Source: Selenomonadaceae bacterium (GTDB lineage: Bacteria; Bacillota; Negativicutes; Selenomonadales; Selenomonadaceae). From it: a DNA stretch of 64,000 bases. How positions within the stretch are numbered: position 1 is the stretch's first letter; the number at the start of each line of letters is the position of its first letter. Shown here in pieces: positions 53,326 to 61,781 of this stretch. The notes under the pieces are model-generated. The model was not told the origin of the DNA. It made no database searches and worked only from the letters and a program-made list of their open reading frames with translations. The stretch spans positions 1 through 64,000 of the forward strand of contig JAFRRH010000022.1 in the NCBI GenBank assembly GCA_017428215.1. The letters run 5' to 3'. The position numbers and the translations under genes were made by a program.

Positions 53326-54051
53326 TTATTCAGGTGTTGAAACTTGTTCCGGCGGTGTGACAGGTTCGTTGCGCATTGTGTCCGAAGGCGCAGTTACTCT
53401 ACGTTGCGTGCCCGCGTAAAGCATTTCCGTTAACTGCGCGGCGGCTTCGGGTTCCATTTTCGCCAAAATCTGTGCAACCGAGTCTTCGCTCATGCGTTGG
53501 AAGATTAAAACCGTCGTGTCCCAATCAACGTTGATTAGCGCGTTCGCCGCCTGTTCGGGCTTCATGCTCTCGTAAATTCTGGCAAGCCGCGCCAAACGTT
53601 TTTTCTCTTCCGCCTCGCGTTTAGCCCGTTGCTCGTCGATTGCCTTCTTGTCGATTTTGACTTCTTTAGGCTTCTCTTCCTTTTTAGGTTTAGGTTCTTC
53701 CTTAGGCTCTTCCTTTGGTTCTTCTTTTGGCGTCTCAACTATTATTTCTTCAGGTTCGGGTTCCGGCTCCGGTTCGGGCGGAGGCGGCCACTCGACACCT
53801 TCTGGCACTTCAAAATATCTGCCATTGCCGACGAAGGGCAAGCGATATAAACCTAGCTCCTCATTTAGCATGGCGACATCTTCCGTGTCGATGACATCAA
53901 ATTTTATCGCCGCCACGAACGCGCCTATTACTAAAGCCGTCAGCACGATTATCCCGATTAAAATATTTCTTATCTTCCGCAAGATTGGTTTTATCTTATT
54001 CAAAGTGCTCACCTGTTTAAAATTTTTTCTGCTGATTGATTCTGCCGCCAT
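53326..54051 (-). CDS. MotE/MgtE_N-like membrane-anchored protein
   Basis: The 241-residue protein has one membrane segment (about 31-51), a Pro/Glu/Lys-rich spacer with PEPEPEPEP and KEEPKEEPKEEP runs, a coiled coil rich in Lys/Glu/Arg, and a C-terminal MgtE_N-type domain with MKPEQAANALINVDWDTTVLIFQRMSEDSVAQILAKMEPEAAAQLT. This architecture is that of MotE, the chaperone of the flagellar stator protein MotC, or a relative. The start could be GTG 54012. No flagellar gene is adjacent. Confidence 0.7.
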   Translation of the reverse strand: MAAESISRKNFKQVSTLNKIKPILRKIRNILIGIIVLTALVIGAFVAAIKFDVIDTEDVAMLNEELGLYRLPFVGNGRYFEVPEGVEWPPPPEPEPEPEPEEIIVETPKEEPKEEPKEEPKPKKEEKPKEVKIDKKAIDEQRAKREAEEKKRLARLARIYESMKPEQAANALINVDWDTTVLIFQRMSEDSVAQILAKMEPEAAAQLTEMLYAGTQRRVTAPSDTMRNEPVTPPEQVSTPE

Positions 54052-54093
54052 GAAAATTTTCCTGCCGCGATTTTTTTATAAAATTTATTCCCA

Positions 54094-55515
54094 CTAATTT
54101 TTTATAGGAATTGTAAGTGTAAAAGTCGTACCCTTGCCGAGTTCGCTATCGACGGAAATTTTAATCTCATGGCTGTCTGCAATCCATTTAGCAATCGACA
54201 AGCCAAGCCCGCTACCGTTCGCCTCGCTTACTAAATCCTCGCTGTCAATGCGGAAAAATCTATCGAAAATTTTATCTAAGTTTTCAGGCGCAATGCCAAT
54301 CCCCGAATCCGAAATGCTTAGCAAAATTTTTTCTCCGTCAATCGTCGACGAAACTTTAATGGAGCCGCCTTCGGGCGTGTACTTAACGGCATTGTCCAAA
54401 AAAATTCTCAACATCTGCCGAATAGTCGTTTCATCACCAAAAATTTTCGCGGGCGTATTTTTTACAAGTTCAACTTTGTGCGTCTTAACGACGGTTTTCA
54501 TTTTGCTCATCACGTCGCCGACAATGTCATCTAAGTCTAAAGTTTTCTTATTAAGTTTCTGTCTGTGCTGGTCGGTGCGTGAAAGAAATAAAAGATTTTC
54601 CAACAACGCCTGCATATTCTGCGCTTCAGAGCCGATAATTTTAAGATTTTCTTTTAAGAGTGCCTCGTCTGCTGTGCCGTAAGTCTCGATAAATTCAATG
54701 TAACCTTTGATAACGGCGGCGGGCGTCCTTAGCTCGTGCGAGGCGTCTGAAACAAATTTCTGCTGTTTATTTATACCGCCCTGCAACCTGTCCAACATTT
54801 TATTTAAAGTTTTAGCGAGTTCGTTAAGTTCGTCGTCAGCCGTGCCGATTGGAATTCGCCCGCCCATTTTCTCAAAGGCAATTTCCCGCGCCAATTCGTT
54901 CATAGTTTTTATCGGCGTCAAAATTTTGCGGCTAAGAGCACGTCCCACGCCGATTGACAATAAAATTCCGACGACGTCCAGAGCTAATAAAAATTTTTCC
55001 AAGTTGTCGAAGAGTTTCAGCTCAGAGGTAATCGTCCGGAAAAAATAAAGCGTAACAGTTTCGTCGTCGTGCGTGTAATCCATTTTGTCGCAATAAATCA
55101 GCGCGGAACCAATTCGCGAAATCTCAAATTCATCAGAGGCAAAAATCGGAGGATCTTTCAAAAGTCCCTCGTTAAATCTTTCAATCGACGGATAATTTTC
55201 GTCGGTGTCAATAAAAACGTTGCCGCGCTCATCAACAACCCTTAGCACGACGCCAGCCACCAATGCGCCGCGAAAAACATTCGGATTATAAGATGTATAA
55301 TTTTCCTCCAGCTCGTTGAAGACTTTTTTTATCTGCGTAACACTGTAGCGAATTGTCTTTTCGGCGGGGCTATAAAGTATCATCATGACGCCGAGCCACA
55401 TTGCGAAATTTATTATAACGAGCAGAATTGTAAAGCATGCCGCGTAGCCGAGAGTTATTTTTGTAGAAATTTCAAAGCCGTTTATCCTGCGCTTAATTTT
55501 CTCAATGACGCCCAT
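54094..55515 (-). CDS. Sensor histidine kinase (HAMP, HisKA, HATPase)
   Basis: The 473-residue protein has two membrane segments (about 25-50 and 175-195) around an extracytoplasmic sensor, a HAMP domain, the phosphoacceptor motif FVSDASHELRTPAAVIKGY (His near 262), and the ATPase motifs N (FLDNAVKY), G1 (SDSGIGI) and G2 (NGSGLGLSIAK). It resembles the PhoR/ResE class. No response regulator is adjacent, so it is an orphan kinase in this window. It heads the unit with the MotE-like and membrane protein genes. Confidence 0.92.
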   Translation of the reverse strand: MGVIEKIKRRINGFEISTKITLGYAACFTILLVIINFAMWLGVMMILYSPAEKTIRYSVTQIKKVFNELEENYTSYNPNVFRGALVAGVVLRVVDERGNVFIDTDENYPSIERFNEGLLKDPPIFASDEFEISRIGSALIYCDKMDYTHDDETVTLYFFRTITSELKLFDNLEKFLLALDVVGILLSIGVGRALSRKILTPIKTMNELAREIAFEKMGGRIPIGTADDELNELAKTLNKMLDRLQGGINKQQKFVSDASHELRTPAAVIKGYIEFIETYGTADEALLKENLKIIGSEAQNMQALLENLLFLSRTDQHRQKLNKKTLDLDDIVGDVMSKMKTVVKTHKVELVKNTPAKIFGDETTIRQMLRIFLDNAVKYTPEGGSIKVSSTIDGEKILLSISDSGIGIAPENLDKIFDRFFRIDSEDLVSEANGSGLGLSIAKWIADSHEIKISVDSELGKGTTFTLTIPIKN

Positions 55516-55618
55516 TAGAAACGCCTTTCTTATAACAATTAATCAACTTTTCTGTATGATACTCAATCGGCGGCAGATTGTAAAGCTACAGAAAAATTTC
55601 ATAAAGTGCAGAGGAAGT

Positions 55619-55647
55619 TTGACAAGAAAAATTGCTTGACTTATACT
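55619..55647 (+). promoter_or_regulatory. Promoter of the two-adaptor operon
   Basis: TTGACA (55619-55624) and TATACT (55642-55647) are separated by 17 bases and end 30 bases before the start of the adaptor gene. Confidence 0.7.
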
Positions 55648-55677
55648 AAAAAAAAACGTCGAAAGGAGGCGCATTGA

Positions 55678-56841
55678 TTGAAGAAATTATATATAATCGG
55701 TCTCGTGCTGATTTTAATTTTTGCAGTGGCAATGATAGGTTACGGGGCGTGGCTCAACAAAACCGGCGAACATCAAATAACCGAGCGCATGGAGAATCGA
55801 ACAATCCCCTTGCAAGGCGCAAAAGTTCAAATTCGTGACCTTTATCCGGCATTGTCGCTTGAAACGGTGAATTTATATTCAGAGGAAATGGCTGATGCCG
55901 TCGCGCTGATTGACGGACGCATTGAGCAAATATTTGTTTCAAAGAGTAGCAAAGTTAATCGCGGACAAGTAATTTTCACGCTGGTAAACGACGAGATACC
56001 GCTGAAAATTCAGCAAGCAGACAGTTCAATCGCCAAAGCAGAGGCGCAACTTGCCAACGCAAAAAATAATTATGCACGCTATACACGGCTAAGGGAACGC
56101 GACGCGACTTCAATAGAAAAATTCGACGAGGCAGAGGCAACTTATTTTGCGTCGGAGGCGGCATTAAAAGAGGCGCAAACAGTTAAAGAGCAATTATTAG
56201 TACAATCTGCGCGGCAAGACGTGATAGCACCGATTGACGGCGAAATTTTAATTTTATATCGTCAGCAAGGCGCGTATGTTCAGGCGGGCACGCCGCTTGC
56301 ACTAGTCGGAAATTTTCAACGGCTGTTTTTCTCTTTACCAGTTGACGACAAACACGCGCAAAGACTTGCATTAGGCGAAATGGCGGAGCTAAGCTTTACG
56401 AACAGTCAAATCTTGCGCAAAGCTTATGATACGGAATATGCGGCGGGCAATCGCGGCGACGCAGAAGTTTTTTCCGTTGCAGTTAAGGAAATTATGCCTA
56501 GCTTAAATGAACCTGCCAGTTTACGCAAAATAGTTTTTGAGGTGAACAATCGCAGTGGTCTTTTGGAGCAACAAGCATACACCGGCGCGATTTTAAAATT
56601 TGTTCGTCCACGAAAATTTTTGACGGTGCCGCTTGCCGCAATGATTGATTCCAGTCGGAGTGCGGTCTTTGTCGTGACGGCTCAAGATACTTTAGAACGC
56701 CGCGCAGTAAAAACTGGTGTGGACGACGGCAATTACATTGAAATTGTTTCCGGCTTGCAAGAGGGCGAAACGGTTGTTACGTCAGAGTCTGAAGGGCTTC
56801 AAAACGGCATGAAAGTTACAGTGACATTGATAGGAGGCTAG
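55678..56841 (+). CDS. HlyD/RND-type periplasmic adaptor
   Basis: A 387-residue membrane-fusion adaptor with an N-terminal anchor (about 4-24), lipoyl halves (ALIDGRIEQIFVSKSSKVNRG and VIAPIDGEILILY), a coiled coil between, and a beta-barrel end (LIGG). It starts at TTG 55678 behind AGGAGG. It is coupled to the next adaptor gene. Which transporter it serves is unclear. Confidence 0.82.
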   Translation: MKKLYIIGLVLILIFAVAMIGYGAWLNKTGEHQITERMENRTIPLQGAKVQIRDLYPALSLETVNLYSEEMADAVALIDGRIEQIFVSKSSKVNRGQVIFTLVNDEIPLKIQQADSSIAKAEAQLANAKNNYARYTRLRERDATSIEKFDEAEATYFASEAALKEAQTVKEQLLVQSARQDVIAPIDGEILILYRQQGAYVQAGTPLALVGNFQRLFFSLPVDDKHAQRLALGEMAELSFTNSQILRKAYDTEYAAGNRGDAEVFSVAVKEIMPSLNEPASLRKIVFEVNNRSGLLEQQAYTGAILKFVRPRKFLTVPLAAMIDSSRSAVFVVTAQDTLERRAVKTGVDDGNYIEIVSGLQEGETVVTSESEGLQNGMKVTVTLIGG

Positions 56842-56845
56842 AGCA

Positions 56846-57808
56846 ATGAGGCAACAAAACAGTCAGATATTTAGCCAAGAGGCTCTCGATAAGCTTCGTT
56901 CGCCCGAAAAGCTCGATACAATGTTGCCGATAACGACGCCTGTTAGTTGGATGGCATTAATCGCGGTGCTCGTACTGTTATTTGCGGTGGTGTTGTGGTC
57001 GATTTACGGCGCGTTCACAATCAAGGCGGAAGGCATGGGTTTAATCATGGACTCGGCGGGCTTAATGAACGTTTCGCACACCTCCAGCGGAAAAATTGCG
57101 CAACTTTACGTTCGTCCCGGAATGACTATTAAAAAAGGCGACTTAATCGCGCACATGGAGCAAGCTCAACAATCCGCTGATACGCGCATGGCTCAATATG
57201 GCATGGGGCTTGCCTCCAGCGATAAAGACGCTATGGGACGCGCTTATCAATACGACGCTAAACGCTATCAACAGGACGTGGCAGAAGATGTTTACAGCGA
57301 TTATGAGGGCATTGTCGATGAGGTTATGGTTGATGTCGGCTCGATGATTAGCGCGGGCACGCCGATTTGTTCCGTTCGTATGACACAAAATCGCGAAGAC
57401 ATGACGGGGCTTTTATACATTCCGCTTGATAAGGGCAAGCGCGTTGAACCTGGTATGACGATTCAGCTTGCGCCGAACGGAGCGGACATATCTCAAACAG
57501 GATCTTTAATCGGCGTCGTCAGAAGTATTTCGCAATATCCAATGACGATAAACGGAATTCAACAACATCTCGGCAACACGCAACTTGCACAATGGATTTT
57601 GCAAGCTCAAAATTCTTCGGTCATGGAAGTCGTCTTCGACCTCGTGAAAGACCCCAACGACAAGTCGGGCTATCTTTGGACTTCAAAAGTTGGCGAACAC
57701 AAGCCGATAACGCCAGGCAGTTTTTGTACAGGTTCGATAATAATTGAGCGCAAGCCGCCGATTGAAAAAGTTTTCTACAAGTTAAGTCAGTGGCTTAGAA
57801 GCAGATAA
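56846..57808 (+). CDS. NHLM-like bacteriocin-system secretion adaptor
   Basis: This 320-residue single-pass adaptor (membrane segment about 38-58) opens IFSQEALDKLRSPEKLDTM and VSWMALIAVLVLLFAVVLWSIYG, which resembles the NHLM bacteriocin secretion protein family, and has a lipoyl domain with HTSSGKIAQLYVRPGMTIKKGD. The usual partners (NHLM ABC transporter and a leader-peptide precursor) are absent from the window. It follows the other adaptor by 4 bases and ends the unit before a strong terminator. Confidence 0.65.
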   Translation: MRQQNSQIFSQEALDKLRSPEKLDTMLPITTPVSWMALIAVLVLLFAVVLWSIYGAFTIKAEGMGLIMDSAGLMNVSHTSSGKIAQLYVRPGMTIKKGDLIAHMEQAQQSADTRMAQYGMGLASSDKDAMGRAYQYDAKRYQQDVAEDVYSDYEGIVDEVMVDVGSMISAGTPICSVRMTQNREDMTGLLYIPLDKGKRVEPGMTIQLAPNGADISQTGSLIGVVRSISQYPMTINGIQQHLGNTQLAQWILQAQNSSVMEVVFDLVKDPNDKSGYLWTSKVGEHKPITPGSFCTGSIIIERKPPIEKVFYKLSQWLRSR

Positions 57809-57817
57809 GACAAAAAT

Positions 57818-57850
57818 AAAAACCCTCCACTACGGAGGGCAATTTTTTTG
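57818..57850. terminator. Terminator between the adaptor and cupin genes
   Basis: CCCTCC and GGAGGG pair around a 5-base loop and a T run follows, with an A run before, so it can act on both converging units. Confidence 0.85.
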
Positions 57851-57859
57851 ACTAAACTT

Positions 57860-58261
57860 TTAAATTTTTAGTTTAGAATATTGTTCATCGTCAACAGGCT
57901 CAAGCCACTCATTAGAGGAATTTTCAGCGGGAATTTCAACGGCTAAGTGCGAAAACCAACTATCAGCCGCCGCGCCGTGCCAATGCTTAACTTCGGGCGC
58001 AATGTTCACAACGTCGCCGGGCTTGAGTGCTTGTGGAGATTTGCCCCATTCTTGATACCAGCCACGTCCGCCCGTCACGAGCAAAATTTGTCCGCCCTTG
58101 TGGTGAATGTGCCAATTATTTCTGCAACCAGGCGAGAACGTCACATTGTGAATTGGTCCGCCCGTTTTCGTCAGCGGATTCAAGTACGCTTGCCCGATAA
58201 AATACTTGCTGAACTGTTCAGGCAACGGATTGCCCATTTCAAACACGCTCGGATTTTCCAT
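57860..58261 (-). CDS. Cupin-domain protein
   Basis: The 133-residue protein is a single cupin. The metal motif 1 is NNWHIHHKGGQILLVTGGRG and motif 2 LKPGDVVNIAPEVKHWHGA. It resembles cupins linked to carboxymuconolactone decarboxylase-like proteins, with no certain substrate. It is last in the run of genes after the K+ transport genes, 15 bases after ktrA. Confidence 0.82.
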   Translation of the reverse strand: MENPSVFEMGNPLPEQFSKYFIGQAYLNPLTKTGGPIHNVTFSPGCRNNWHIHHKGGQILLVTGGRGWYQEWGKSPQALKPGDVVNIAPEVKHWHGAAADSWFSHLAVEIPAENSSNEWLEPVDDEQYSKLKI

Positions 58262-58276
58262 AGTTAAAACTCTCCT

Positions 58277-58936
58277 TTACTCAATTTCGCGCTCAAATTT
58301 TGAAATCGCGGCTGGCGTTCCAATTATAAAAATTTTATCGCCCGCCGTAAAAACGTGATCCGGCGACGGTGTAACGATTGTTTTTCCATTGCTGATTATC
58401 GCGACAGCATCAACATCATAATCCGAGCGCAAATTCGATTTACCTAAACTTTTCCCGATAAATTTTTGCGGCACGTCCAGCCTTAAAATATTTATATCGG
58501 TGTCAAGTTCTATATAATCAATGGCGCGGGACGAACCTAAATGTCTGGCAATTCGTCGCGCCGTATCACGTTCGGAAAAAATCAGCTTATCCGCGCCGAG
58601 CCGTTCAGCCATTTTCGCATGACGCTCATCAATCGCCTTTACGACAATCTCCGGAATATTTCTTTCCTTGCAAAGCATAGTTGCCATTAAGCTCGATTCA
58701 AGATTTTTCGACGCGATAATTACCGTATCAAAATTTGAAATGCCAACTCGATCTAAAGCTCTAGCGTCGCGAATATCAAAGCTAACCACGCGAGTTAAAT
58801 GCTCCGCCAAGTCCGCTACAATATTTTCGTCCTTGTCCACGCCTAAAACTTCGTAGCCCATTTCCTCCAGCGTCAACGCGACATTCCTACCAAAACGCCC
58901 CAGTCCAAGTATTGCAAATTGTTTTTCTTTAGCCAT
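58277..58936 (-). CDS. ktrA: K+ uptake regulatory subunit KtrA
   Basis: KtrA is the RCK subunit that gates the K+ channel KtrB by nucleotide binding. The 219-residue protein has the Rossmann motif ILGLGRFGRNVA (about 9-20), Asp in LGVDKDE, and a C-terminal RCK_C domain (about 140-217) with DVDAVAIISNGKTIVTPSP. It follows ktrB by six bases. Confidence 0.92.
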   Translation of the reverse strand: MAKEKQFAILGLGRFGRNVALTLEEMGYEVLGVDKDENIVADLAEHLTRVVSFDIRDARALDRVGISNFDTVIIASKNLESSLMATMLCKERNIPEIVVKAIDERHAKMAERLGADKLIFSERDTARRIARHLGSSRAIDYIELDTDINILRLDVPQKFIGKSLGKSNLRSDYDVDAVAIISNGKTIVTPSPDHVFTAGDKIFIIGTPAAISKFEREIE

Positions 58937-58942
58937 TTAACC

Positions 58943-60283
58943 TCAACCTACCATTATGTCTTCCGGCGGATATTTTATCATCGAATCTTTTTGCGTTATC
59001 AGCGACAACATAAAAGTCATTATCCCGACCCTGCCGACCAACATCGTCAACGATAAAATAAGTTTGCCCAATGTGTTCCACTCCGAAGTTATTCCAATTC
59101 CCATGCCGACCGTACCAAAGCCCGAAACAGTCTCGAAAATTATTTCTTCCAACTCGTGAACTTCGCCGTCTATTACCGATAAAATTATTCCCGCCGTCAC
59201 AACCCAGATTGTTCCCATTGTGAAGATCGCAAAGGATTGATCGCGTAATTTGGAAGTTATGCGCCGCCCAAAGACAACAACTTCACTCTTGCCGCGAAAA
59301 ACCGACCACATTGACATTAGAATTACAAAAAACGTCGTAGCCTTTATGCCGCCGCCCGTTGACAGAGGAGAGGCTCCGATAAACATTAAAATTATCATCA
59401 CCAGTTGGGTAATCTGTTCGGCTTGCGCTAAGTCAAAAGTATTAAAACCCGCCGTCCTGCACGACACCGACGTAAAACAAGCGTTGGCAATCTGCGCGGG
59501 TGTGCTCAAATTTCCGACCGTATCGGGATTATAATATTCTACGGCAAAAATTAAAAGCGTGCCGACTAAAATCAGCGCGATATTCATAACGACGACAATT
59601 TTAGTATGGAGGGAAAATTTTCTCCAACTTTTTTTATGGATAAAATCGCTCATGACCGTAAAGCCAATGCCGCCCAAAATTATCAGCGAGCCAATACACG
59701 TCATCAAAAAATAATCGTCGTTGCGTTTGCAGAGACTATCATAATTGCCGAATAAATCAAAGCCCGCATTGCAGAACGCCGATATTGAATGGAAAATCCC
59801 GTAGCCGATAGCATTCAAGCCGAATTCGGGGAAAAAATGTATCGTCAGCACTACGGCGAAAAATCCTTCAATCACGAACGTATATTTAATCATGCGGCTA
59901 ATCAGCTCGACTAATCCCGCTTGTCCGCCCTGATTGAGTGATTCTTGTAAAACTATATTTTCTTGCAAGCGGAAACGATAGCCCATTGTGTGTACGACCA
60001 AAGTTGCAAGTGTCATTATGCCGAGACCGCCGACTTGTATCAACATTAGCATGACAACCGTTCCGAAAAATGTTAAATCGTTGTGCAAATCGACGACCGT
60101 TAAGCCCGTCACACACGAGGCGGACGTCGAGACAAAGAGCGCGTCTATCCAGCGCAATCCTTGATGATTCGTCGTGCTGAACGGCAACATCAATAAAAAC
60201 GTTCCCAGCAAAATCATAAACACGAAACTAAGTATGATAAATTGTGTCGGCTTGAGTCGGAAAAATCTATGTAATTTGTTCAT
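58943..60283 (-). CDS. ktrB: K+ uptake channel subunit KtrB
   Basis: KtrB is the K+ translocating subunit with four pore-loop repeats. The filter motifs are TSASCVTGLT, SAFCNAGFDL, SVSCRTAGFN and SGFGTVGMG, as in the family. The 446-residue protein starts at ATG 60283, two bases after the stop of the FAD oxidoreductase gene, so it is in the same operon. The longer reading would overlap that gene. Confidence 0.93.
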   Translation of the reverse strand: MNKLHRFFRLKPTQFIILSFVFMILLGTFLLMLPFSTTNHQGLRWIDALFVSTSASCVTGLTVVDLHNDLTFFGTVVMLMLIQVGGLGIMTLATLVVHTMGYRFRLQENIVLQESLNQGGQAGLVELISRMIKYTFVIEGFFAVVLTIHFFPEFGLNAIGYGIFHSISAFCNAGFDLFGNYDSLCKRNDDYFLMTCIGSLIILGGIGFTVMSDFIHKKSWRKFSLHTKIVVVMNIALILVGTLLIFAVEYYNPDTVGNLSTPAQIANACFTSVSCRTAGFNTFDLAQAEQITQLVMIILMFIGASPLSTGGGIKATTFFVILMSMWSVFRGKSEVVVFGRRITSKLRDQSFAIFTMGTIWVVTAGIILSVIDGEVHELEEIIFETVSGFGTVGMGIGITSEWNTLGKLILSLTMLVGRVGIMTFMLSLITQKDSMIKYPPEDIMVG

Positions 60284-60284
60284 T

Positions 60285-61775
60285 TTAACCTGCGCTAACA
60301 TAACTGCGAATATTTTCGGGAAGGCTCGCCCAATCAATATTGTTGACCGCGATATTATTTTTCAAACCGTAAGCCGACGCAATGCCAGCCGCCTCGCCCA
60401 TACTCATACAAGACGGCTGAATTCGCACGGCAGCTTGAGCGGAAAAATTCGCGCTGATACACCTGCCGACCACTATCAAGTTGGAAAATTCATTCGTGAT
60501 AAGTGCACGGTAAGGGATTTCGTAAAATTCGCCATTAGCAAGTTTTTGAAGCTTCAACGCCTCGTCATGAATATCAATCGGATAGGCACTGCGACAAACG
60601 GCGTCGGGGAATTTTCTCGCGGCGAAATAATCTTCTTCCGTCATGTAATATTTCCCGCGTATTCTCCAAGATTCACGGATGCCGAGCATTGACGCCTCGC
60701 GGCTGATATAAGCTTTCTTAAAGCCTGGAATATTTTTCTTGAAGAAATTTGCAAGCCGACGAATCATAATTCTGCATTGTTGGATAGCTTTGCTCCTGTC
60801 CAATGCACTTGTCGAGGAGTAAAGATACGGCGACACTTCCGGACAATTCATCGACATAGTTCCAGGCTTGCCAATTATCGTGAACGCTTGAATATATGCC
60901 ACGTCGTCTTTGGTGACTTCGCCGCGCTGAATGCCTTCGTAATAAAATTGTTCGGTGTGCGTCGTCTTGGCAAATTCAAATTCGGGCGGTTTGGACTCGC
61001 ACCAGCCGTCTTTAAGTTTCTTTACAAAAAATTTGTAGACTTTCATTTCCTCGATTCCGCCCATTTCAAAGCGTAAACTCATTTTCTGATTGCGTCCGGT
61101 ATGTTCGGAGCCGTGAGGACTTTGCACGCCCGCAAATCTCGATAAAGCGGCGTCGCCTGTCGCGTCGATAAAAATATTTGCCTCGATTTTGCTAAGCCCC
61201 TCGACGGTGTGAATAATCGCCGCAGTAATTTTCCCACCTGAAGTGTTCGTGCCAATTAAAGTCGCGTTGTAGAGAACGTTGACTTTGTAATCAGCGCATA
61301 ATTCATCGTAAATAAAGGCTAAAAGTTCGGGCGTATATTCGCGAGCGTCGCCGCCATTTTTGTATTTCGGCTCATCAGAAAAATCGACGCTTACTCCGTG
61401 CATGGCAAATCTTTTGTTCAAGTCGGTAATGTAAGGCGTGTCGCTGTTTAAAATTCTTGTGGGCATTGCGGGATAAACCAACGCTTGAGTTTGCGAACCG
61501 CCTAAAACTGTTCCCTGCTCAATTAGAACGACTTTTAAACCGTTCCTAGCCGCAGTGACAGCCGCCGCAGTTCCGCCAGGTCCGCCGCCACATACGCAAA
61601 CATCTGCGCGGAGCAAAGTCGGAATTTGTGCGCCGTTAAAGTTAAAATTTTGAGTTTTAGCAGGTTCAGCCGCCTCAACATTTTTATTTGAGCTTAGAAC
61701 TGCGCCCGCCGCCGTCAAGCCCGCAAGCTTTAACAAATCACGGCGGGAAATCGGAATTAAAAAACTTTTCTCCAC
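60285..61775 (-). CDS. Tat-exported FAD-dependent oxidoreductase, copy 2
   Basis: The 496-residue protein starts with a twin-arginine signal SRRDLLKLAG followed by a hydrophobic stretch and a cleavage region near VEAAE. The FAD-binding motif is VCVCGGGPGGTAAAVTAARNG and the later ATGDAALSRFAG supports an FAD_oxidored (PF12831) protein. Substrate unknown. It is about half identical to the next upstream gene, a tandem paralogue. It starts at GTG behind AAGGGGTG. Confidence 0.85.
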   Translation of the reverse strand: MEKSFLIPISRRDLLKLAGLTAAGAVLSSNKNVEAAEPAKTQNFNFNGAQIPTLLRADVCVCGGGPGGTAAAVTAARNGLKVVLIEQGTVLGGSQTQALVYPAMPTRILNSDTPYITDLNKRFAMHGVSVDFSDEPKYKNGGDAREYTPELLAFIYDELCADYKVNVLYNATLIGTNTSGGKITAAIIHTVEGLSKIEANIFIDATGDAALSRFAGVQSPHGSEHTGRNQKMSLRFEMGGIEEMKVYKFFVKKLKDGWCESKPPEFEFAKTTHTEQFYYEGIQRGEVTKDDVAYIQAFTIIGKPGTMSMNCPEVSPYLYSSTSALDRSKAIQQCRIMIRRLANFFKKNIPGFKKAYISREASMLGIRESWRIRGKYYMTEEDYFAARKFPDAVCRSAYPIDIHDEALKLQKLANGEFYEIPYRALITNEFSNLIVVGRCISANFSAQAAVRIQPSCMSMGEAAGIASAYGLKNNIAVNNIDWASLPENIRSYVSAG

Positions 61776-61781
61776 TAAAAA

